This document shows, piece after piece, positions 1-5,561 of a DNA stretch of 5,568 nt. Below the pieces are notes generated by a model. The model was not told the origin of the DNA, made no database searches, and saw only the letters and a list, made by a program, of their open reading frames with translations. The stretch spans positions 1 through 5,568 of the forward strand of contig CAVAUD010000125.1 in NCBI GenBank assembly GCA_963591565.1, written 5' to 3'. This DNA comes from Paratractidigestivibacter sp963591565 (lineage in GTDB: Bacteria > Actinomycetota > Coriobacteriia > Coriobacteriales > Atopobiaceae). The translations under genes and the position numbers were made by a program. The stretch's first letter is position 1. Each line of letters begins with the position of its first letter.

Positions 1-704
1 ACCGCCTCAAGCAGCGGGATGTCGTTGTAGGTGTCGCCCACGGCGGCCACGTCGGCCATCGAGATGCCGAGCTTCTCGCAAAGGTGACCCACGCCCGAGC
101 CCTTGCTCGTGCCCAGGTTCATGAAGTCGATCCACTCGCGGCCGGCGTTGGTGACGTAGAGCTCGGCGTCGTAGGTGGGGCGGTAGAAATCGGCGAAGGC
201 CTCCTCGGCGTCGTAGGCCGGGAAGAACAGCGAGAACTTGTTGGACGGCTCGTCGACGGCGTCGAAGCTCTCGACGTAGCGGATGTCCTTGTAGTACTTG
301 GACAGCTCCTTCTCGTACCCGCGGTCGCGGCCCAGGACCACGGCGTGGTCGAAGCAGCACATCGTGGGCACGCAGCGCTCATCGCAGCTCGCCTGCGCCA
401 GGCCGCGATGCCAAATCTCGGGGTCGATCAGGTCCTCGAAGACCGTCTCGCCACGGTACATCGCAAAGGCCCCGTTGTCGGCGCACAGGCCGATGCGGTC
501 CATGTTCTCCTCGAACATCTTGGCCAGCGTGGGCCAGGGGCGGCCGCTCGCGGCGCAAAAGACGACGCCCGCCTCGTCAAGCGCGGCGATCTTCTCGGCC
601 ATGTGGGGCGGCTGGGTACCGTCGTCGGCCAGAAGGGTGAGGTCCATGTCGACGGCTAAAAGTTTGATGCTGGCCAGGTCGGTGTCCTGCGTGTAATCAA
701 GCAT
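1..704 (-). CDS. HAD-superfamily phosphatase, Cof-like (subfamily IIB), 3' end cut by window edge
   Basis: Reading the minus strand from the ATG at 704 gives 234 complete codons with no stop, so the gene runs off the left edge. All four HAD motifs are visible. Motif I is AVDMDLTLL, with nucleophile D19 and acid/base D21. Motif II is CAASGRP with S53. Motif III has K201 in GTSKGSG. Motif IV is GDTYNDIPLL, with the Mg-binding pair D224/D228. The long insert between motifs II and III (about residues 60-195) is the position of a C2 cap, which places it in the Cof-like group of cytosolic sugar-phosphate or nucleotide phosphatases. Such proteins are usually about 270 aa, so roughly 35 residues are missing. 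Motif I has Leu where the family normally has Gly (DxDGT). The cap carries a Cys cluster (C107, C111, C116, C117, with H120). It lies 87 bp after rnhA on the same strand with no clear promoter of its own, so co-transcription is likely. The substrate cannot be told from sequence. Confidence 0.88.
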   Translation of the reverse strand, partial: MLDYTQDTDLASIKLLAVDMDLTLLADDGTQPPHMAEKIAALDEAGVVFCAASGRPWPTLAKMFEENMDRIGLCADNGAFAMYRGETVFEDLIDPEIWHRGLAQASCDERCVPTMCCFDHAVVLGRDRGYEKELSKYYKDIRYVESFDAVDEPSNKFSLFFPAYDAEEAFADFYRPTYDAELYVTNAGREWIDFMNLGTSKGSGVGHLCEKLGISMADVAAVGDTYNDIPLLEA

Positions 705-715
705 GTGGTTCGTGA

Positions 716-720
716 CTCCT
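716..720 (-). promoter_or_regulatory. Shine-Dalgarno sequence of the HAD phosphatase gene
   Basis: On the minus strand AGGAG stands 11 bases before the ATG at 704. The spacing is a little long, but no better start codon lies nearby, and motif I then falls at residues 17-25, as is usual for this family. Confidence 0.55.
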
Positions 721-767
721 TGCTGCTTGGGCGTGTCGTTCAATGCGAGAAGCTCGGGCGGGGGAGA

Positions 768-782
768 GGCGCACGGTGCGCC
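768..782. other. Perfect short inverted repeat between rnhA and the HAD gene
   Basis: GGCGCAC and GTGCGCC flank a single central G, giving a 6-bp GC-only-plus-AT hairpin stem with a 3-base loop (or a 15-bp palindrome). It begins 9 bases past the rnhA stop. On the minus strand the downstream bases are TCTCCCCC rather than a T-run, so it is not a standard intrinsic terminator. It could protect the 3' end of an mRNA, attenuate the following gene or bind a protein, or it may be chance in GC-rich sequence. The rest of the 705-791 gap shows no convincing promoter. Confidence 0.35.
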
Positions 783-791
783 GACCGCTCC

Positions 792-1376
792 CTAGCCAGC
801 AAAGCCGGTGTCGGCGAGAAGGTCGCCACCGTCGGCCGCGGCGGTCGCCAGTTGGTCGCAGCGCTCGTTCTCGGGGTGGCCGGCGTGGCCCTTGACCCAG
901 TGCCAGGAAACCTGGTGCTTCTCTGCCGCGGCAATGAGGCGCTTCCACAAATCGACGTTCTTGACCGGCTTCTTGCCGGCCGTCTGCCAGCCGCGGCGCA
1001 GCCAGCCCTCGATCCAGTGCTGCTTGAAGGCGTTGCAGACGTACTGGGAATCGGTGTAGAAGTCGACCGTGCAGGGCCTGCGCAGGGCCTCGAGGGCGAC
1101 GATGGCGCCGAGAAGCTCCATGCGGTTGTTGGTCGTCTTGGCGTATCCCTGCGAGAACTCGCGCTCGTGGACGCCGCCGGCCGGGTCGGTGTAGCGCACG
1201 ACGGCGCCGTAGCCGCCGGGGCCGGGGTTGCCGCGCGACGAGCCGTCGGACCAGGCCTCGACGTGCATGAGGGGGCCGCCAGCCGTGCCGCTGCCCTGCG
1301 CCGCGCCCGCGCCCGTCGCGGCCCCTTCTTTGATTTTCTCGGCGTTGGCCTGCGAAAAGTCGTTCCAGCCCGCCAT
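792..1376 (-). CDS. rnhA: Ribonuclease HI with an N-terminal low-complexity extension
   Basis: This is a 194-aa cytosolic enzyme that cuts the RNA strand of RNA-DNA hybrids, such as Okazaki primers and R-loops. Residues 38-192 match E. coli-type RNase HI closely. The metal-binding residues are D44 (in WSDGSSRGNPGPGGYG), E87 (in NNRMELL), D109 (in TDSQYV) and D174 (in NERCDQLA), with H164 in the KGHAGHPEN loop. The basic hybrid-binding handle is present (GWQTAGKKPVKNVDLW, about 129-144). The first 36 residues are extra: a short head (MAGWNDFSQANAEKIKEG), then a Gly/Ala run. The start at 1376 is favoured because GGAGG lies 7 bases upstream, whereas M37 (position 1268), where E. coli RNase HI begins, has no Shine-Dalgarno sequence. 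The ATG overlaps the polA TAA by one base (TAATG), which implies translational coupling. No catalytic residue is missing. Confidence 0.97.
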   Translation of the reverse strand: MAGWNDFSQANAEKIKEGAATGAGAAQGSGTAGGPLMHVEAWSDGSSRGNPGPGGYGAVVRYTDPAGGVHEREFSQGYAKTTNNRMELLGAIVALEALRRPCTVDFYTDSQYVCNAFKQHWIEGWLRRGWQTAGKKPVKNVDLWKRLIAAAEKHQVSWHWVKGHAGHPENERCDQLATAAADGGDLLADTGFAG

Positions 1377-4114
1377 TACTTGGCCTCCGCCCAGTTGGAG
1401 CCAAAGCTCACCTCGGCGATGAGGGGCACCTTGAGCTCGGCCACGCCCTCCATGGTCTCGCGCACCAGGCGGCTCGTGACCTCAAGCTCGCTCTCGGGCA
1501 CCTCGAGGTCCAACTCGTCGTGGATCTGCAGCACGAGCTTGGAGCGCAGCCCTTCCTCACGCAGGCGCTTCTCGACCTCGATCATCGCAATCTTGATGAT
1601 ATCTGCGGCCGAGCCCTGCATGGGGTGGTTCATCGCGGTGCGCTCGCCAAAGGCCACGAGCTGCTTGTTTCTCTGCGCGAACTCGCGGATGTGGCGCTTG
1701 CGGCCGTACATCGTGACGGCCCAGCCGCGCTCGTGGGCCAGGCGCACCGACTCGTCGAGGTAGGCGCGCACGCCGGGGTAGGCCTCGAAGTAGCGGTCGA
1801 TCATCTCCTGGGCCTCCTTGCGCCCGATCTTGAGCGAAGAGGCCAGGCCAAAGGCCTGCTGACCGTACACGATGCCAAAGTTGACCGCCTTCGCGCGGCT
1901 GCGCAGCTGCGGCGTTACCTCGTCGATGCCCACGCCAAAGACGCGCGCGGCCGTGGCGGCATGGAAGTCCGCGCCGGAGTTGAAGGCCGCGACCAGGTGC
2001 TCGTCGCCAGAGAGATGGGCGAGCAAGCGCAGCTCGATCTGCGAGTAGTCGCAGGCGAGAAACACGCTGCCCTCGGGCACCGTGAAGGCCTGGCGCACGC
2101 GGTGGCCCAGAGCGGAGCGGGTGGGGATGTTCTGCAGGTTGGGGTCGGAGCTCGACAGGCGCCCCGTCGCGGCCACGGTCTGGTTCAGCGTCGTGTGGAT
2201 GCGCCCGTCGGCCTTGACCAGCGCGGGCAGGGCGTCCAGGTAGGTCGAGCGGATCTTGGCGCGCTCGCGGTACTCCAGCACCTCGGCGACCAGCGGGTAC
2301 TTCTCGGCCAGGTCTGCCAGGACCTTCGCGTTGGTGGAGTAGAAGCCGCGCTTGGTGCGCTTCAGGCCCTGCGTGGGCAGCTCGAGGACCTCAAAGAGGA
2401 TATGGGAGAGCTGCTGGGGCGAGTCCAGGTTGAACTTCTCGCCGGCCGCGGCATAGATCTTCTCGACCATGGCGTCGATCTCGGCGCCCAGCTCGGCGGA
2501 CTGCGTGGCCAGGACCTGGGTGTCGACGCCCAGGCCCTCGCGCTCCATCGCGGCCAGGACCGGCAGCAGCGGCATCTCGATGGCGGAGAAGAGCTCGGCC
2601 GCGCCGTCTGCCTCGAGCTTGGCCGAGAGGGGCTCGACGAGCTGGCGGCTGATCGTGGCGGCAACGGCGGGCTCGGGCAGCCCCTCGGTGGCCTCGGGCG
2701 CAACGAAGCCCAGGTAGATGGGGGCAAGCTGCGCGGCCGCAAAGTCGCCGCGGTCGCTCTCCAAGAGATAGGCGGCGACGCCGGTATCGAAAATCCGGGC
2801 CGCGTCGACGTCCGCGCACGAGAAGGCCTCGGGCTGGCTCGAGTCGGCCGGGCTCACGGTGTGGAGAAGGGCCTTGACGTCTTGCGAGGCCACCTTGCCC
2901 TCGGCGAAGAGGGTCGTGAGGGCGGCGTCGGCCGCCGCGCCCTCGAAGCGGCAAAGCGCCGCCGAGGTCGAGGCCCACAGGACGTGCGAAAGGCCAAAGA
3001 GCGCCCCGTCGGCGCGGTCGTCCGCCGCCACGCAGCCGATCCACTCGCCGCGCCCGATGGCCGCGGCCAGCTCGGCCAGGGCGGCGTCGCCCTCGAGGAC
3101 CGGTTGCGCGTCGAAGGACCCCGCGGGGCACGCTACCTGCGCTTCATTGCCGGCCGCGGTCTTCTCGCCGCCTGCACCGGCGCCCGCCGAAGCCCCGGCC
3201 CCGGCCGCCGCAGCGACCGCGGTCCCCGCCGGCATCTCCTTGCCGCTCAGCTTGACCAGACGCCCCGTCATCCCCGTGAAGCCCAGCGCGCTGAAGGCCG
3301 CCACGACGGTCGCCGGGTCGAAGGTGGGAAACTTGGCGTCCGCCAGGTCGATCTCGATCGGGGCGTCGGTGCGGATCGTCGCCACCTTGCGCGAGAGCAG
3401 CGCGTCCTCCTTGTGGGCGCGCAGGTTCTCTCCCATCTTGCCCTTTACCTCGTCGGCGTGGGCCAGCACCTGGTCAAGGTCGCCGTACTGCACGATCAGG
3501 GCCGCCGCCTTCTTGGGGCCGATGCCCGGCACGCCCGGGATGTTGTCGGACGTGTCGCCCTTAAGGCCGTAGAAATCCGGCACCAGGTTTGGCGTGATGC
3601 CGTGGTAGAGGTCGTCGACAGTCTCGGGCGTCATGATGGAGACGTCCGAGACGCCCTTCTTGGTGCTCACGATCTTGACGTGCTCGGTCGCCAGCTGGTA
3701 CATGTCGCGGTCGCCGGTGAAGAGCAGCATCTCGTAACCGGCCGCCTCGCCGCGGCGGGCCAGGGTGCCCAGGATGTCGTCGCCTTCCCAGCCCTCGAGC
3801 TCGCACACGGGCACGTCAAGCGCGCCCAGCAGCTCCTTCACCATGGGGAACTGCTCGTGCAGGGCCGGGTCCATGGGCGGGCGCTGGGCCTTGTACTGGG
3901 GCAGCATCTCCATGCGCACGCGCGGCTTGCCCTTGTCAAAGGCGCAGATCACGCCGTCGGGCCTGAAGGTGTCCACCATCTTGATGAACATGTTGAAGAA
4001 GCCAAAGAGCGCGTTGGTCGAGCGGCCGTCGGGCGCGTTCATGGGCTGGCGGATGGCGTGGAAGGCGCGGTGCATCAAAGAGTTGCCGTCGATGACGGCG
4101 ATGGTTTTAGGCAT
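1376..4114 (-). CDS. polA: DNA polymerase I with 5'-3' nuclease and a degenerate proofreading domain
   Basis: This 912-aa enzyme fills gaps and removes RNA primers in replication and repair. The N-terminal FEN-type 5' nuclease (about 1-290) shows VIDGNS (D9), GWEGDD (D112, D113), TGDRDMYQL (D135, D137) and a helix-hairpin-helix after GLKGDTSDN (D187, D190). A Gly/Ala-rich linker covers about 297-325. The middle domain (about 330-500) occupies the 3'-5' exonuclease position but lacks an intact D-x-E; the Asp of exo motif II appears to be L416, and no Y-x-x-x-D is seen. Proofreading is therefore probably absent, as in Taq PolI. The polymerase domain is intact: TGRLSS, motif A CDYSQIELR (D689, E694), motif B R738/K742/F746/Y750 and motif C IHDE (H866, D867, E868). 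F746 matches E. coli F762, the residue that discriminates against dideoxynucleotides. The start is set by the conserved MPKTIAVIDGNSLMHRAF and an AGGAG just upstream. Length is close to E. coli PolI (928 aa). The gene is first in its leftward unit, with rnhA coupled behind it. Confidence 0.98.
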   Translation of the reverse strand: MPKTIAVIDGNSLMHRAFHAIRQPMNAPDGRSTNALFGFFNMFIKMVDTFRPDGVICAFDKGKPRVRMEMLPQYKAQRPPMDPALHEQFPMVKELLGALDVPVCELEGWEGDDILGTLARRGEAAGYEMLLFTGDRDMYQLATEHVKIVSTKKGVSDVSIMTPETVDDLYHGITPNLVPDFYGLKGDTSDNIPGVPGIGPKKAAALIVQYGDLDQVLAHADEVKGKMGENLRAHKEDALLSRKVATIRTDAPIEIDLADAKFPTFDPATVVAAFSALGFTGMTGRLVKLSGKEMPAGTAVAAAAGAGASAGAGAGGEKTAAGNEAQVACPAGSFDAQPVLEGDAALAELAAAIGRGEWIGCVAADDRADGALFGLSHVLWASTSAALCRFEGAAADAALTTLFAEGKVASQDVKALLHTVSPADSSQPEAFSCADVDAARIFDTGVAAYLLESDRGDFAAAQLAPIYLGFVAPEATEGLPEPAVAATISRQLVEPLSAKLEADGAAELFSAIEMPLLPVLAAMEREGLGVDTQVLATQSAELGAEIDAMVEKIYAAAGEKFNLDSPQQLSHILFEVLELPTQGLKRTKRGFYSTNAKVLADLAEKYPLVAEVLEYRERAKIRSTYLDALPALVKADGRIHTTLNQTVAATGRLSSSDPNLQNIPTRSALGHRVRQAFTVPEGSVFLACDYSQIELRLLAHLSGDEHLVAAFNSGADFHAATAARVFGVGIDEVTPQLRSRAKAVNFGIVYGQQAFGLASSLKIGRKEAQEMIDRYFEAYPGVRAYLDESVRLAHERGWAVTMYGRKRHIREFAQRNKQLVAFGERTAMNHPMQGSAADIIKIAMIEVEKRLREEGLRSKLVLQIHDELDLEVPESELEVTSRLVRETMEGVAELKVPLIAEVSFGSNWAEAK
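1384..1388 (-). promoter_or_regulatory. Shine-Dalgarno sequence of rnhA, inside the polA 3' end
   Basis: GGAGG on the minus strand, made from the Ala-Glu-Ala codons at the end of polA, sits 7 bases before the rnhA ATG at 1376. It decides the longer rnhA start over the internal Met at 1268 and supports coupled translation from polA. Confidence 0.75.
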
Positions 4115-4117
4115 GGG

Positions 4118-4123
4118 TCTCCT
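4118..4123 (-). promoter_or_regulatory. Shine-Dalgarno sequence of polA
   Basis: AGGAGA on the minus strand, only 3 bases (CCC) before the ATG at 4114. Counted from the GGAG core, the spacing is 4. This is short but usable, and the conserved PolI N-terminus begins exactly at this ATG. Confidence 0.6.
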
Positions 4124-4147
4124 AGGTGCCGGGCGGGTTTTCTCCCC

Positions 4148-4153
4148 ATTGTA
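4148..4153 (-). promoter_or_regulatory. Candidate -10 element for polA (TACAAT)
   Basis: TACAAT on the minus strand matches the sigma-A -10 consensus at five of six bases and would start transcription near 4141, giving a leader of about 27 bases. No good -35 box is found 16-18 bases upstream (best is CCGATT), and there is no extended -10 TG. High-GC Gram-positive promoters often lack a strong -35, so this is the more likely of two polA candidates. Confidence 0.4.
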
Positions 4154-4191
4154 TCCGCCGCGCGCCCGCGAATCGGCGCCGCTCGCCCGTC

Positions 4192-4220
4192 TTTATGTTG
4201 TGTGCGCATTTGGTTGCCAT
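4192..4220 (-). promoter_or_regulatory. Alternative candidate promoter for polA
   Basis: On the minus strand, ATGGCA (4220-4215; four of six to TTGACA) is followed after exactly 17 bases by CATAAA (4197-4192; four of six to TATAAT). Transcription would begin near 4185 with a leader of about 70 bases. It overlaps the rightward promoter candidate, so the two could not be occupied at once. Both boxes are weak matches. Confidence 0.25.
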
Positions 4221-4239
4221 GGGCGATTACGGTTAAAAT
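4210..4239 (+). promoter_or_regulatory. Candidate promoter of the cell-wall hydrolase gene
   Basis: TTGGTT (4210-4215) and TAAAAT (4234-4239; five of six to TATAAT) are 18 bases apart, which would place the start of transcription near 4246 and give a leader of about 40 bases. TTGCCA at 4214 is a better -35 by sequence but lies only 14 bases from the -10. The region is the most AT-rich of the window. The short leader leaves no room for a riboswitch. Confidence 0.4.
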
Positions 4240-4276
4240 GACCAGATACGTTTAACTGCACGCACTTTTTGTAGCG

Positions 4277-4281
4277 AGGAG
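4277..4281 (+). promoter_or_regulatory. Shine-Dalgarno sequence of the cell-wall hydrolase gene
   Basis: AGGAG ends 5 bases before the ATG at 4287. This is near-ideal spacing and fixes the start over the in-frame TTG at 4326, which would also leave the signal peptide intact. Confidence 0.75.
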
Positions 4282-4286
4282 AACGC

Positions 4287-5561
4287 ATGTCACACAACCG
4301 CACGTCCATCACAGACGAGGCCGGTTTGACCCCCAGAACCGTCACGCGCCGCGACGCGCTGCGCCTTCTTATCGGCACCGGCCTTTTTGCCTTGAGCATC
4401 CCGACCGTCACCTTGGCTACCTCGACCCAGGAGAAGCTCGACGCCGCCCAGCTGAGCTACGACCAGGCACAGGCCGAGCTCGACGCCATCGCCGCCGAGT
4501 ACGCCACCCTGGCAAACGAGCTGGCCGACACCCAGGGCAAGGTGACCGACGTCTCTGCCCAGATCGAGCAGACCCAGGCCAGCATCGAGGCCAAGCAGGC
4601 CGAGATCGACGCCAAGCAGGTCGAGATCGAGGCCAAGCAGGCCCGTCTCGGCGAGCGCATGAGCGAGTCCTACAAGTCCGGCAACCAGTCTGCCCTCGAC
4701 CTGATCCTCTCCGCGACCACCTTCGAGGAGCTCACGAGCAGGATCTACTACCTCGACAAGGTCAACGAGTCCGACCAGGCCATCATCTCTGACGTCAAGA
4801 CCATGAAGGCCGACCTCGAGTCCCAGAAGGCCGAGCTCGAGAGCCAGAAGTCCCAGCTCGAGAGCCAGAAGTCCGAGCTCGTCTCGCTGCAGGCCACCCA
4901 GGAGCAGCAGGTGAGCGCGGCCCAGGCCAAGCAGGCCGAGTCCCAGCAGCTCGTCAACAACCTGAGCGACGAGGTCAAGGGCCTCATCGAGCAGCGCGAC
5001 GCCGAGCTTCTCGCCGCCCAGCAGGAGGCCGAGCGCGTCGCGGCCGAGAAGGCCGCCGCCGAGGCCGCGGCCGCCGCGGCCGCCGCCAACCGCAACAACT
5101 CGAGCAACAGCTCGAGCGGCGGGTCCAGCAGCGGCGGGAACAGCAGCAGCGGCAACAACTCCGGCACCAGCGTCGTGGGCACGGGCTCTCTGGCCGCCCT
5201 TCAGTCCGCCTCGTACCAGATGCCGTCCACCGGCTCGGGCTTCTGCGCCGCGTGGGTCAGCCGCGTCTTCGCGCTGGCCGGCATCGGCTCGTTCTCGGGC
5301 AACGCCTGCGACATGTACTGGAGCTATTGCGGCCTGTCCTTTAGCAACATCCAGCCCGGCATGATCGTGGCCACGGCCTCCGCACCCTATGGCTCGGCCG
5401 CGGCGACCTACGGCCACGTGGGCATCTACATCGGCAACGGCACCGTGCGCGAGTGCCGCAGCGGCGTCGTCATGTCGTCTGACCTCAGCTCTTGGGAGGC
5501 CATGTACAGCAAGACCACGCCCGCCCGCTGCGGCTGGCTCGGCGGCATCGCCCTTTCGTAA
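4287..5561 (+). CDS. Exported coiled-coil peptidoglycan hydrolase with C-terminal NlpC/P60- or CHAP-like peptidase
   Basis: This is a 424-aa secreted protein likely to cut peptidoglycan peptides or cross-bridges at the division site. Residues 1-44 form a signal peptide: a polar region ending in TRRDALRLL, which resembles a twin-arginine motif, a hydrophobic core (28-39) and a probable cut after TLA (A44). Residues 48-265 are a coiled coil, interrupted at about 122-158 by a segment (RMSESYKSGN, then LDLIL and TTFEELTSRIYYL) typical of the PcsB/CwlO N-terminal domain. That domain is known in relatives to dock on FtsEX, which is inferred here. An Ala run (256-267) and a Ser/Asn/Gly linker (268-296) follow. 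The catalytic domain (about 305-424) has C320 in GFCAAWVS and H377 in YGHVGIYIGNG. E389 stands 12 residues after the His, where Spr-type NlpC/P60 enzymes have a His. Four more cysteines (341, 348, 390, 415) could form disulfides. Divergent from polA. The exact bond cut is unknown. Confidence 0.9.
   Translation: MSHNRTSITDEAGLTPRTVTRRDALRLLIGTGLFALSIPTVTLATSTQEKLDAAQLSYDQAQAELDAIAAEYATLANELADTQGKVTDVSAQIEQTQASIEAKQAEIDAKQVEIEAKQARLGERMSESYKSGNQSALDLILSATTFEELTSRIYYLDKVNESDQAIISDVKTMKADLESQKAELESQKSQLESQKSELVSLQATQEQQVSAAQAKQAESQQLVNNLSDEVKGLIEQRDAELLAAQQEAERVAAEKAAAEAAAAAAAANRNNSSNSSSGGSSSGGNSSSGNNSGTSVVGTGSLAALQSASYQMPSTGSGFCAAWVSRVFALAGIGSFSGNACDMYWSYCGLSFSNIQPGMIVATASAPYGSAAATYGHVGIYIGNGTVRECRSGVVMSSDLSSWEAMYSKTTPARCGWLGGIALS
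4584..4646 (+). repeat. Three tandem 21-bp coiled-coil repeats (first set)
   Basis: Three successive heptads, IEAKQAE, IDAKQVE and IEAKQAR (residues 100-120 of the hydrolase), are coded by near-identical 21-base units of the form ATCGAGGCCAAGCAGGCCGA. They make the regular a/d hydrophobic pattern of a coiled coil, and their DNA similarity suggests recent duplication. Confidence 0.8.
4815..4877 (+). repeat. Three tandem 21-bp coiled-coil repeats (second set)
   Basis: Heptads LESQKAE, LESQKSQ and LESQKSE (residues 177-197) are coded by 21-base units differing at only a few positions. They are on the far side of the YYL-containing break from the first set, so the two sets may lie antiparallel in a hairpin-like coiled coil, as in PcsB and EnvC. 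Confidence 0.8.

Noticed and set aside
84..659. A 191-codon plus-strand open frame at the left end
   Set aside because: It lies opposite the HAD phosphatase, whose four catalytic motifs are all in order on the minus strand.
768..782. Intrinsic terminator of the polA-rnhA unit
   Set aside because: The hairpin is real, but the bases after it on the minus strand are TCTCCCCC, without the T-run needed. It is listed only as an inverted repeat.
705..1763. A 352-codon plus-strand open frame and a 235-codon minus-strand frame (697-1404) over rnhA
   Set aside because: Both are out of frame with the clear RNase HI sequence and have no domain of their own.
1520..4255. A 911-codon plus-strand open frame running opposite almost all of polA
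   Set aside because: It mirrors polA, which has every expected motif. Long antisense frames are common in GC-rich genes because stop codons are rare there. The translation shows no recognisable domain and is biased to Val, Gly, Arg, Leu and His in the way shadows are.
4115..4286. A riboswitch or structured leader ahead of the cell-wall hydrolase, as c-di-AMP riboswitches precede some such genes
   Set aside because: The likely leader is only about 40 bases and I see no conserved riboswitch core in the gap on either strand.
5035..5095. GCC/GCG-rich stretch as a possible simple-sequence repeat or DNA site
   Set aside because: It simply codes the Ala-rich end of the coiled coil (residues about 251-267), and mixed synonymous Ala codons argue against a maintained DNA repeat.
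4290..5417. A 375-codon minus-strand open frame opposite the cell-wall hydrolase
   Set aside because: The protein is repetitive Leu/Gly/Val with no domain, as expected from the complement of a coiled-coil gene. The plus-strand frame has a good ribosome-binding site, a signal peptide and a catalytic domain.
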